42,215 bases of DNA from Acidobacteriota bacterium (lineage in GTDB: Bacteria; Acidobacteriota; Terriglobia; Acidiferrales; UBA7541): assembly GCA_003223245.1 (NCBI GenBank), contig QHYI01000132.1:25221-67435 (forward strand). The letters are read 5' to 3'. Of this stretch, positions 1-6,891 are shown in pieces. Each line of letters starts with the position of its first letter. The stretch's first letter is position 1. The translations under genes and the position numbers were made by a program. The notes beneath the pieces were generated by a model. It did not search any database, had not been told where the DNA came from, and saw only the letters and a list, made by a program, of their open reading frames with translations.

Positions 1-300
1 CGAAACAAAGGTGAGCCGGCCGTTCGAAAGCTCCGCCTTCGGAAGCGGCCGCGCATTTCCCCAGCGGCCCACGAATTCCGCGCTCAGCCGGCCATTTTCT
101 TCGCGAAGCTCGAGCCACGAAGGATAGTCCCGTCCCGGAGATTTCAACGTCAGGTCCCATGGCCCCAGATAGGCCTTGTCCGAAGCGCCAGCCGGCCCCG
201 CAGAAGGCACTTTGTTGACTTCCAGCTTCCGAGCGTATGCCCCCGCGCAGACGGAGACCGTGATCAGGACAGAAATGAGAGCAGCGAGGCGCAATTTCAT
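1..300 (-). CDS. Exported protein, N-terminal part only (possible DUF1080/GH16-like protein)
   Basis: Reading frame starting at the ATG at 300 and open to the left window edge (100 codons seen, no stop). It begins MKLRLAALISVLITVSVC and continues to an AYA cleavage-like end, a clear Sec signal peptide. The mature part has a WDL-T motif (YLGPWDLTLKSPG) followed by alternating residues (LELREENGRLSAEFVGRWG) typical of a beta-sandwich. The start is supported by AAAGGAG about 9 nt upstream. Similar N-termini occur in acidobacterial exported proteins carrying a DUF1080 (3-keto-disaccharide hydrolase-like) domain, but that domain would lie outside the window, so the function is only a guess. It is transcribed away from the PqqD-like gene at 821. 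Confidence 0.75.
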   Translation of the reverse strand, partial: MKLRLAALISVLITVSVCAGAYARKLEVNKVPSAGPAGASDKAYLGPWDLTLKSPGRDYPSWLELREENGRLSAEFVGRWGNARPLPKAELSNGRLTFVS

Positions 301-820
301 TGCCGAAGGCTCCTTTCTTTTTGGACATTTCCTTTGGGTCCTTTGGGCTCACAAATACTAGCGCGGACTTGCCCGCTGACCAAGACCAGCCTAAAGAAAT
401 GTTGGCAAAATCCGCTGGACAGGTCGGTTTCCGGTCCCTAAAATTTTAGGGTGGTTTGTCGCGCAAAGCTTCGAGAACAGGTGGAAGCGCGACTTCCGTT
501 GCAGCGGAATTCCATCGTGTAGCAGGTGAAGGAACAGGAAACCAAAGGTCTTCGCAGTTAAGCCCCGCTGGCCCTCAGTTTTTTTAATGCAGTTTTACGA
601 AGTCTCTGCCCGGCCGACTCTCGTTTGCACGGATAAGGAAATGAGAAAGCCAAGAAGAATCCAATCGAGTTTGTGCTTTTTGCCTTCGCTTTTCAAAAGG
701 AATTCAGGGCCTCCTTCCACTCCTAGCTGAAATCTCGCTGCGAACCGTCAGCTGCTCTCTTTGTGCCCAAAGACATAGCAGTAACTTCATTTCAAAAATA
801 CATAATCCACGAGGGACACC
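301..820. other. Intergenic region between divergent genes
   Basis: 520 bp without a convincing gene; reading frames here look like chance. It holds the ribosome binding site of the leftward gene, a perfect 9-bp tandem duplication (TCCTTTGGG at 330-338 and 339-347), a perfect 16-bp palindrome at 436-451, and a T7 run near 580 with no good GC-rich stem before it. Promoters for both flanking genes should lie here, but I could not pick convincing -35/-10 pairs. Confidence 0.5.
436..451. repeat. Perfect 16-bp palindrome CCCTAAAATTTTAGGG
   Basis: CCCTAAAA and TTTTAGGG are exact reverse complements with no spacer. The site lies between the divergent genes starting at 300 (minus) and 821 (plus). 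There is no T-run on either side, so a terminator is unlikely, and a dimeric regulator operator is the simplest reading. Which regulator binds is unknown. Confidence 0.45.
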
Positions 821-1120
821 ATGAAAACTCATCCGAACTCTGTTTGGAACGCCTCTGCTTCGGTGCGCTCCACTTATACGCAAGACGGCGGGGTGCTTCT
901 CGACGTTGAAAAAGGGATGTGCTACAGCCTCAACGCCGTGGCCTCGAAATTGTGGAATCACCTCGAGAAAAACCAGAATGGCGTCAGCTTCGAGGACCTT
1001 GTCAACGTAATCCGAACCAATTTCGAGGTTACCGATGGCCAACTGGAAAGTGACATTGCCGCGCACTTGGAAAAGCTCGAAAAGATGGGCTTGGTGAAGC
1101 GCAGCTCCCGGGTCTCCTAG
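821..1120 (+). CDS. PqqD-like peptide-binding (RRE) protein
   Basis: 99-residue protein with the PqqD pattern: an early beta segment (GGVLLDVEKGMCYSLNAVASKLW), then helices and a C-terminal winged-helix-like end (LEKLEKMGLVKR). The family binds leader peptides of ribosomally made peptides and presents them to radical-SAM or other maturases. About 90-100 residues is the normal length of a free-standing PqqD. The start is supported by GAGGG a few bases upstream. No precursor peptide, radical-SAM enzyme, PqqA/C/E or lasso cyclase lies within the window, so this is an orphan copy. The next gene downstream (araD) is 320 bp away behind its own operator and promoter, so the two are probably not one operon. 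The family call is good; the biological role is open. Confidence 0.8.
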   Translation: MKTHPNSVWNASASVRSTYTQDGGVLLDVEKGMCYSLNAVASKLWNHLEKNQNGVSFEDLVNVIRTNFEVTDGQLESDIAAHLEKLEKMGLVKRSSRVS

Positions 1121-1218
1121 AAATCCTTCTACCCGCGAGCCTACAGATTTTGCGGAAGGGATGCGGGCAAGGCCAGCCGCGTGTGGGGCGGCTGGTGAGC
1201 CCCTGACCGATGGTTGTT

Positions 1219-1232
1219 TGCAAGCGTTTGCA
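1219..1232. promoter_or_regulatory. LacI-family-type operator upstream of the araD operon
   Basis: TGCAAGCGTTTGCA, a near-perfect CG-centred palindrome of the shape bound by LacI/GalR-family repressors. The identical 14-mer is found at 20776-20789 in the promoter of the isomerase gene next to the LacI regulator. It lies just before a candidate promoter (TTGGCA 1234-1239, 18 nt, TATTGT 1258-1263). Assignment to the regulator at 19528-20553 is inference. Confidence 0.7.
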
Positions 1233-1233
1233 G

Positions 1234-1263
1234 TTGGCAGGGGCCCCTGGCCCATGATATTGT
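1234..1263 (+). promoter_or_regulatory. Candidate sigma-70 promoter of the araD operon
   Basis: TTGGCA (1234-1239), an 18-nt spacer and TATTGT (1258-1263), directly after the LacI-type operator. The -35 matches 5 of 6 and the -10 4 of 6 consensus bases. If used, the transcript would have a leader of about 170 nt before araD. Confidence 0.4.
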
Positions 1264-1404
1264 CACGCCCAGAATGGCTCCTGTCGTTTGGGGGGACATC
1301 AGCGGCCACCATGGACCCTCGGCAAATCGCGCGGCCTGTCACAAGCCCGTCCCACCGCGGCATTTGCTTTGCAAATTCGATTTTTGCCGTGAATTTCCAC
1401 CCAT

Positions 1405-1429
1405 GCAGGCTGAGCTCACGGCAGCCTGC
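1405..1429 (+). other. Leader hairpin next to the araD start
   Basis: GCAGGCTG (1405-1412) and CAGCCTGC (1422-1429) form a perfect 8-bp GC-rich stem with a 9-nt loop. It ends 11 nt before the araD ATG, so it adjoins the weak ribosome binding site. There is no T-run, so this is not a normal terminator. A role in translation initiation or mRNA stability is possible. Confidence 0.45.
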
Positions 1430-1440
1430 CCGCGGAAGCA

Positions 1441-2145
1441 ATGCTGCTGCCTGATCTTCGACGCGAAGTCCTGGAAGCTAACCTTGAGCTGGTGCGCAAG
1501 GGACTCGTCCTTTTCACTTTCGGAAACGCCAGCGGCATTTCCCGCAAAGACTCGCTTGTGGTCATCAAGCCGAGCGGCGTTGCTTATGAAAAGATGAAGC
1601 CCGCGGACCTGGTTGTTACCGACCTGGACGGCAAAATCGTAGAGGGCAAACTTCGGCCCTCTTCTGATCTGCCGACACATCTGGTTCTCTATAAAGCTTT
1701 CCCTGGGATCGGCGGCGTCAGTCATACTCATTCCGAGTATGCGACTGCCTGGGCCCAGGCGCGGCGGCCGATTCCTTGCCTCGGCACCACGCACGCGGAT
1801 TCTTTCCATGGACCGGTGCCGGTCACGGCAGAACTGCATGACTCCGAGATTTCGGAAAATTACGAGGAGAACACAGGCCACGCCATTGTCCGCACGTTTC
1901 GCGACATCGACTACTCCGTGATTCCGGCGGTTTTGGTGGCCAATCATGCCCCGTTTGCGTGGGGCCCGGATCCGCAGGCCTCTGCGCACAACGCCGTGAT
2001 CCTGGAATTCGTCGCGCGCATGGCTTACTTTACTTTAGGCATCAATTCGCAAGCGGGGTCCATCGGACGCTCGCTGCACGACAAACACTTTCTGCGAAAG
2101 CACGGCAAGGACGCCTACTACGGGCAGCCTAAGGAGAAAAAATGA
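1441..2145 (+). CDS. araD: L-ribulose-5-phosphate 4-epimerase
   Basis: 234 residues, the normal AraD length, co-linear with E. coli AraD from the N-terminal LRREVLEANL to the C-terminal KHFLRKHGKDAYYGQ. It belongs to the class II aldolase fold and interconverts L-ribulose-5-P and D-xylulose-5-P in the cytoplasm using a metal. Visible key residues are the phosphate-binding GNASG (28-32) and SS-D (S74, S75, D76), metal ligands H95 and H97 in SHTHSEY and H169 in ANHAPFAWG, and the C-terminal YY (226-227). The start is an ATG with only a weak ribosome binding site and a stable hairpin just before it. The stop overlaps the next start (ATGA), so translation is probably coupled to the symporter. It is the first gene of the arabinose operon, behind a LacI-type operator at 1219. 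Confidence 0.95.
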   Translation: MLLPDLRREVLEANLELVRKGLVLFTFGNASGISRKDSLVVIKPSGVAYEKMKPADLVVTDLDGKIVEGKLRPSSDLPTHLVLYKAFPGIGGVSHTHSEYATAWAQARRPIPCLGTTHADSFHGPVPVTAELHDSEISENYEENTGHAIVRTFRDIDYSVIPAVLVANHAPFAWGPDPQASAHNAVILEFVARMAYFTLGINSQAGSIGRSLHDKHFLRKHGKDAYYGQPKEKK

Positions 2146-3839
2146 TCGCGATGATGGCGGCGGCTCCCACCCTGGTACATCTGTCGGCGGTGGATCTGGT
2201 CATCATTGCTTTCTATTTTCTGCTGGTATTGGCCATCGGCTTTTACCTCAAGCGGTTCGCGAATACGGGCGAAGATTTTTTCTTAGCCGGTCGCGAAATG
2301 ACCGCCTGGGTCGCGGGACTGGCTTTTGTTTCAGCGAACCTGGGTTCGTTGGAATTGCTGGGTTGGGCGGGCTCGGCGTATCAATACGGCATTCTTGCGG
2401 CGCACTGGTATTGGATTGGCGCGATTCCTGCCATGGTCTTCCTGGGCCTCCTGATGATGCCCTTTTACTACATTTGTAAAACGCATTCCGTTCCCGGCTA
2501 CTTGCAACTGCGCTACGGCCCCGAAGCCAGCGGGCTAAGCGCCATTACCTTCGCGATCATGACCATCCTGATGTCCGGCGTGAACATGTACGCCATGGCC
2601 GTGGTAATGAAAGTGGTGCTCGGTTGGGACATCAACTTCAGCATTTGGATCTCTTCGCTTACGGTCGGTATTTACGTTGCGGCGGGCGGATTGTTTTCCG
2701 CGATTTTCAATGAAGTCTTGCAATTTTTCCTCATTTGGTTTGGCGCGTTGCTCATTCCAATTCTCGGCATGATCGAAACGGGCGGATGGCACGGAATGGT
2801 CGCGCGCATCCATGAGAATTTCCCGGGCCAGGACTTCACGCACATGTGGGCCCCGATGCGGTCTTTTGGGGACAATCCCATGGGCATTCACTGGACGGGC
2901 ATCGTCTTCGGTCTTGGCGCAGTGCAAGCGATGGGTTATTGGACGACGGACTTTCTTGTGGTGCAGCGCGTCCTTTCGGCCAAGGACATTCGCTCGGCAA
3001 AAATGGCGCCGATCATCGGATCCTTCTTCAAAATGGCCGTGCCGCTGATTGTCATTATTCCTGGGTTGCTGGCGCGTGCGGTGCTGCCGATCCACTTGGT
3101 TCCCGCGAGTGGCTTGCAACCCGGGCAACACAGCTTCAACGAAGTGCTTCCTTTGATGCTCGCGCGCTACTGCGGGCCCGGTTTGCTGGGCCTGGGAATC
3201 ACCGCGCTCGTCGCGGGATTCATGGCCGGCATGGCGGGCAACGTAAGCGCCTTTGCAACCGTGTGGACCTACGACATCTATCGCCCTTTCCTGGTCAAGA
3301 CAGCGCCCGACCAACATTATGTTTCAATGGGGCGCTGGTGCACGCTGATCGGCCTGGTTATCAGCATCGCTACGGCCTATCTGGTGATGAACTTCGCCAG
3401 CATCATGGACTACGTGCAGGCGCTCTTTGGATTCTTCATCGCGCCGCTTTTCGGCACGGTTTTGCTCGGAATGCTGTGGAAACGCGTGACGCGCGCCGCG
3501 GGATTCTGGGGCCTGCTGGCGGGAACGGTATCTTCAGTCGGAATGTTCACGCTCATGAAGCTGAATCACTACTGGGTGAGCGTGTTTGCGCTTTCCCCCA
3601 AAGCCCAGGCACTTGCGCAAGACATGTACCAGGCCCTGTGGTCGTGCGTGACCTGCACGGTGGTTACCGTGCTCGTAACCCTGGTGACCAAGCCCAGGCC
3701 CGATCACGAACTGAAGGGTCTGGTTTATGCGCTCACGGAAGTGCCGCGCGAAGAGCACACGAGCTGGCTGCATCGGCCGGTCGTGTGGGGCGTAGCCGCG
3801 CTCGCGATCCTGGTGGTTTTGCAAATTATTTTCTGGTGA
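2142..3839 (+). CDS. Sodium:solute symporter (SSS family), probable sugar importer
   Basis: 565 residues with about 14 hydrophobic segments, the layout of SSS/SGLT-type transporters. Family features are the N-terminal DLVIIAFYFLLVLAIGFYLKR helix, the FFLAGREMTAWVAGLAFVSANLGSLELLGW region near residues 46-75, and the signature around residues 364-384 (MAGNVSAFATVWTYDIYRPF). It sits in the cytoplasmic membrane and should take up a sugar driven by sodium. Because it is flanked by AraD and AraB, L-arabinose (or a short arabinoside) is the most likely substrate, but the family also moves galactose, glucose and others, so substrate is inference. Its start overlaps the araD stop by 4 bp. A small two-helix membrane protein follows after 6 bp, a possible accessory subunit. 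Confidence 0.9.
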   Translation: MIAMMAAAPTLVHLSAVDLVIIAFYFLLVLAIGFYLKRFANTGEDFFLAGREMTAWVAGLAFVSANLGSLELLGWAGSAYQYGILAAHWYWIGAIPAMVFLGLLMMPFYYICKTHSVPGYLQLRYGPEASGLSAITFAIMTILMSGVNMYAMAVVMKVVLGWDINFSIWISSLTVGIYVAAGGLFSAIFNEVLQFFLIWFGALLIPILGMIETGGWHGMVARIHENFPGQDFTHMWAPMRSFGDNPMGIHWTGIVFGLGAVQAMGYWTTDFLVVQRVLSAKDIRSAKMAPIIGSFFKMAVPLIVIIPGLLARAVLPIHLVPASGLQPGQHSFNEVLPLMLARYCGPGLLGLGITALVAGFMAGMAGNVSAFATVWTYDIYRPFLVKTAPDQHYVSMGRWCTLIGLVISIATAYLVMNFASIMDYVQALFGFFIAPLFGTVLLGMLWKRVTRAAGFWGLLAGTVSSVGMFTLMKLNHYWVSVFALSPKAQALAQDMYQALWSCVTCTVVTVLVTLVTKPRPDHELKGLVYALTEVPREEHTSWLHRPVVWGVAALAILVVLQIIFW

Positions 3840-3845
3840 GACGCC

Positions 3846-4061
3846 ATGACCGAAAAGCATCACATCATTCCGATCTGGTTTTTCGTAGGCTTTTTGTTGT
3901 TGGTTTACGGCTTGCTGATCCTGATCAGCGGGCTGGCGGAATGGTCGCATCCGCCCAACACGGTTTTGGCGAACCTGCACGCTCCTGTGTGGTGGGGCGG
4001 GCTTCTGGTCGTTCTGGGCCTGATTTATTGTGCCAAGTACTATCCAAGGGGCCAGAACTGA
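3846..4061 (+). CDS. Small two-helix membrane protein following the SSS transporter
   Basis: 71 residues: a short polar N-terminus (MTEKHHIIP), a first hydrophobic helix (about 10-28), a linker with HPPNTVLANLHAPVWWGG, a second helix (about 48-63) and a polar tail. It starts 6 bp after the symporter stop, with GGTGAG as ribosome binding site in the symporter's last codons, so it is almost certainly cotranscribed and translationally linked. I do not recognise a named family. The size and position suggest a small accessory subunit of the symporter, as small membrane proteins accompany some SSS transporters, but nothing in the sequence proves this. Coding is supported by the tight spacing and the clean transmembrane pattern. 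Confidence 0.75.
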   Translation: MTEKHHIIPIWFFVGFLLLVYGLLILISGLAEWSHPPNTVLANLHAPVWWGGLLVVLGLIYCAKYYPRGQN

Positions 4062-4136
4062 TCAGTTTTTCTGAGGTCTTTTGACAAACTCTGACGCACG
4101 GCTGCAGGGGCGCATTTTAGTTTAACTTGAGGAACG

Positions 4137-4154
4137 GTCCCCATGGTGGGGGAC
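4137..4154 (+). other. Hairpin in the araB leader
   Basis: GTCCCC (4137-4142) pairs with GGGGAC (4149-4154) around the 6-nt loop ATGGTG. It lies 16 nt before the araB ATG at 4171, just ahead of the GGAG ribosome binding site (4161-4164). No T-run follows. It may be an intercistronic processing or stability element. Confidence 0.35.
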
Positions 4155-4170
4155 TCTCGCGGAGACTGAA

Positions 4171-5691
4171 ATGGCGGTTGTTGCTGGCGTTGATTTCGGA
4201 ACTTTGAACGTGCGCGTTTCGCTGGTGGATAGCGAACGCGGTTTGCTCCATTCTGCGATCGAGGAATATCCTCTGCGTCGCAAACGAGAAGATCCGGAAT
4301 TTGCCACGCAGTCGCACACCGACCACATGCACGCTCTGGCCGGTGCCACCCGCGAAGCTCTACAAAAATCTGGGGTAAAGAGCGATCAGGTTCTGGCCAT
4401 TGCTCTGGACACAACGGGTTCTTCGGTAATTCCAGTTGGGAAGAATCTTCAGCCGCTCGACGACTACTATCTCTGGTGCGACCATCGCGCCAAAGCCGAA
4501 GCCGCCGAAATCACCGAAGCCGCGCACCGCGAAAAGCTCGAAGCCATCGAATGGTGCGGAGGCGTGTATTCCTCAGAATGGGGTTTCTCCAAACTGCTCC
4601 ACTGGCTGCGCCATAATCCGGGCAAGCGAGGAGAATTTGTGTCCGCGTTCGAGCATTGCGACATGGTGGCGGCAACGCTTTGCGGCGTCACGGACGCGAA
4701 AAAGGTCAAGCGCAGCGTTTGTGCCATGGGCCACAAATGGATGTGGAATGCCTCGCTTGGCGGACTCCCTCCAGAGAAATTCCTGGTCAAGGTGGACCCG
4801 CTCCTGGCTGGCGTACGCGAAAAGCTTGAGGGCGAATGCGCCACTTCCGATCACTTAGCCGGCCACCTCTCGCCGCACTGGGCAGAAAAACTCGGCTTGA
4901 AATCAGGTATCCCGATTCCCGTCGGCGCTTTTGACGCGCATTGGGACGCCATCGGCGCAGGCTGCCGCAACGAAGACATTGTCAACGTTGTCGGTACCTC
5001 TACTTGCATCATCGGCATCACCCCGTCCGTACGTCTGGTCCCGGGCGTTTGCGGAGTGGTGCAGGGAAGCGTGCACCCCAAGGGCACGGGCATCGAAGCC
5101 GGGCTTTCCGCCGTCGGCGATATTTTTCAAGCTATTGCCACGCGCGCCGGAACCGATGTGAAAACCCTTAGCCAAGGTCTGGAAAAATATCGCGCTGGGC
5201 AAACCGGCTTGCTTCGCATGACCTGGGACAACGGCGATCGCACGGTGCTCGTTAATCCAAACTTGCGCGGCATCACCTTCGGCTGGAATCTCCAAACCAC
5301 CGCACAGGATGAACTGTTTGCCGCCATTGAAGGCACCGCGCTGCACACGCGCGTCATTCTCGATCGTGATGTCCTCAACCAGGTGTACGCCAACGTGCTT
5401 GGCCGGCCTGTTCTTGTTCCTGCGGGAAGTGTCGTTAGCTTGGGATCCGCGATTTTCGCCTTTCTCGCGGCGGGAACGTTTAAGACGGTTGAAGAAGCGC
5501 AAGATGCGTTGTGTCCGCAGTACAAGATATTTCAACCGCAAGTTTCGGAGAGACGTGTCTACGACGAACTATATTCCCTGTTCAGCAAAATCTACTTTGC
5601 TTTTGGCCAGCCTCAGAATTCTGACTATGGCCAACTCCTACCGGCGCTGATGCGGTTGTCCGAATCAAAACAGGCTGGCGCGGCACGCTGA
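4171..5691 (+). CDS. araB: Ribulokinase, with an apparent internal deletion
   Basis: 506 residues, FGGY kinase family, ATP-dependent phosphorylation of L-ribulose to L-ribulose-5-P. Seen: N-terminal VDFGTLNVRVSLVD (7-20), DYYLWCDHRA (98-107), the SSEWGFSKLLHWL region (134-146), FDAHWDAIGAG (254-264), VVGTSTCIIGI (273-283) and SVHPKGTGIEAGLSA (300-314), all typical of AraB. The usual family length is about 550-565. At residues about 396-401 the sequence jumps from HTRVILDR directly to DVLNQVYANVLGRP. By my recollection of the family, about 20 residues with the conserved GG-P-KN motif normally separate these. That motif corresponds to the ATP-contacting GG/N segment of FGGY kinases. The frame stays open, so this is an in-frame loss. 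The enzyme may be inactive, altered, or the gap may be an assembly error. Ribosome binding site GGAG lies 6 nt before the ATG. Confidence 0.88.
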   Translation: MAVVAGVDFGTLNVRVSLVDSERGLLHSAIEEYPLRRKREDPEFATQSHTDHMHALAGATREALQKSGVKSDQVLAIALDTTGSSVIPVGKNLQPLDDYYLWCDHRAKAEAAEITEAAHREKLEAIEWCGGVYSSEWGFSKLLHWLRHNPGKRGEFVSAFEHCDMVAATLCGVTDAKKVKRSVCAMGHKWMWNASLGGLPPEKFLVKVDPLLAGVREKLEGECATSDHLAGHLSPHWAEKLGLKSGIPIPVGAFDAHWDAIGAGCRNEDIVNVVGTSTCIIGITPSVRLVPGVCGVVQGSVHPKGTGIEAGLSAVGDIFQAIATRAGTDVKTLSQGLEKYRAGQTGLLRMTWDNGDRTVLVNPNLRGITFGWNLQTTAQDELFAAIEGTALHTRVILDRDVLNQVYANVLGRPVLVPAGSVVSLGSAIFAFLAAGTFKTVEEAQDALCPQYKIFQPQVSERRVYDELYSLFSKIYFAFGQPQNSDYGQLLPALMRLSESKQAGAAR

Positions 5692-5754
5692 CTAAGCTAA
5701 CTGCAGCTTCCCCAAGACATAGTTGTCAACGGGACAAACCTGTTCTGGAGTTGG

Positions 5755-6885
5755 TCAGCGACGCTCATCTAAAAGCGCGCGCCGCTTCTGCGCCTTCTCC
5801 TCATTTAACTTGACGACCAGGGCCACCATGGCTTGCGCTTCGTCGATCCGGCCGCGTTTCCGGTAGGCTGTTGCAAGCAGCAAGCAGGGAGCGGGATTCT
5901 GCGGAACAAGCCGGTGGCCCAGTTCCAGATGCTCAATCGCAGCGTCCAGCTTTCCTTCTTGGAGCAAAAGACGGCCAAGTGCGATTTGCGAGCTTGCAAA
6001 GTTCGCGTGCGCAGCGACGGATTTCTGCAGAGCATCTTGCGCCTCGGAAAATTCCGGCTGGCCGGGACTTGCGCCCGCCTGGATCAATGCGTCTCCGAGG
6101 AGCGCAAGCAACTGATAATCCGCAACCCCTTCATGAATTGCGGCACGCGCAATTTGCGCGGCCTGGGAAATGTTCCCGAGCAGGAAGCTCTCCTGAGCAG
6201 CCGCGAGATAACCGATTCCCGAACGAGGCGCAAGAGCAGCGGCACGCTCCAGTTCCGGTTTGGCCAAGCTTGGTTCCTCAAGTTGCCAGAGCGCGTAGCC
6301 GAGTTCATAGTGCAGTTTTGCGGAGCCTGGAAGATTCTGGAGGCCGGCGTCCACGACTTTCAAGCCCTCGGAATACTCTTCCTTCTCCAGAAAGGCAGCG
6401 GCAACCAGAAGATAGAGTTTTTCATCCTTGGGCGTGAATGCCGCCGCCTTTTGAAACGCTTCAAAGGCTTCAATTGGCTCACCGCTCCCCTCGTAAGCTT
6501 GAGAGAGCAAGTTCTCGACGCTGGCATTTTCATGGCCGCCGTTCCGTAATCCGATTAGAATCGGGACCGCTTTTTGGGGTTCGCCTCCCCCGACATAACA
6601 AAGTGCCAGATTGAAATCGGCGGCATATTCCTCGGAGACACGCCCTCGCGCGACGAGAAAATGAGGGATCGCTTCGGCAAAGCGGCCGCTGCGCGTTAAG
6701 GCAATTCCCGTCTGTAACTCACCTTCGGCTTGCGAAGGCGCCTGCTGTGGGGACTGTTCCGCTGCGGAAGGATCTAGAGTTTGCCGCTTTTGTGCGAATG
6801 TGACATGACACAAGCTGCCCGCCAATACCAGTGACGCGATCAGCGCCCCCCGCCAAGCCTCGAGAGTAATCTCTGTGCGATTCAC
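5755..6885 (-). CDS. Exported TPR-repeat protein
   Basis: 376 residues, last gene of the TonB receptor cassette. It starts with GTG behind TAAGGA, only 6 bp after the CRTAC1 gene. The N-terminus (about 1-31) is a Sec signal peptide ending in TFA. The rest is a helical array with the TPR pattern: examples are GIALTRSGRFAEAIPHF near 60-76, LGYALWQLEEPSLAKPELERA near 195-215 and the last repeats IALGRLLLQEGKLDAAIEHLELGHRLVP and LLATAYRKRGRIDEAQAM near 300-355. At least six repeats can be drawn. TPR arrays bind other proteins, so a periplasmic scaffold or partner of the CRTAC1 protein is plausible. No enzyme motif is seen. Ends convergently with araB, 63 bp apart. Confidence 0.88.
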   Translation of the reverse strand: MNRTEITLEAWRGALIASLVLAGSLCHVTFAQKRQTLDPSAAEQSPQQAPSQAEGELQTGIALTRSGRFAEAIPHFLVARGRVSEEYAADFNLALCYVGGGEPQKAVPILIGLRNGGHENASVENLLSQAYEGSGEPIEAFEAFQKAAAFTPKDEKLYLLVAAAFLEKEEYSEGLKVVDAGLQNLPGSAKLHYELGYALWQLEEPSLAKPELERAAALAPRSGIGYLAAAQESFLLGNISQAAQIARAAIHEGVADYQLLALLGDALIQAGASPGQPEFSEAQDALQKSVAAHANFASSQIALGRLLLQEGKLDAAIEHLELGHRLVPQNPAPCLLLATAYRKRGRIDEAQAMVALVVKLNEEKAQKRRALLDERR

Positions 6886-6891
6886 GATTCC

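Noticed and set aside
704-1441. 245-residue minus-strand frame across the PqqD gene and the araD leader
   Set aside because: It crosses an operator, promoter and hairpin and has no family pattern; the PqqD frame on the other strand is clear.
2535-3317. 260-residue minus-strand frame inside the symporter
   Set aside because: His- and Arg-rich antisense shadow of membrane helices, typical of GC-rich coding DNA.
2846-4084. 412-residue frame on the plus strand overlapping the symporter
   Set aside because: It is in another frame of the well-conserved SSS gene, rich in Arg/Gly/His, and has no recognisable fold.
4081-4086. TTGACA box before araB as a promoter
   Set aside because: No reasonable -10 lies 15-19 nt downstream, and araB is close behind the operon genes.
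5723-5737. TTGTC-N5-GACAA inverted repeat between araB and the TPR gene
   Set aside because: Only 5-bp arms in a convergent gap; too short to call a terminator or operator.
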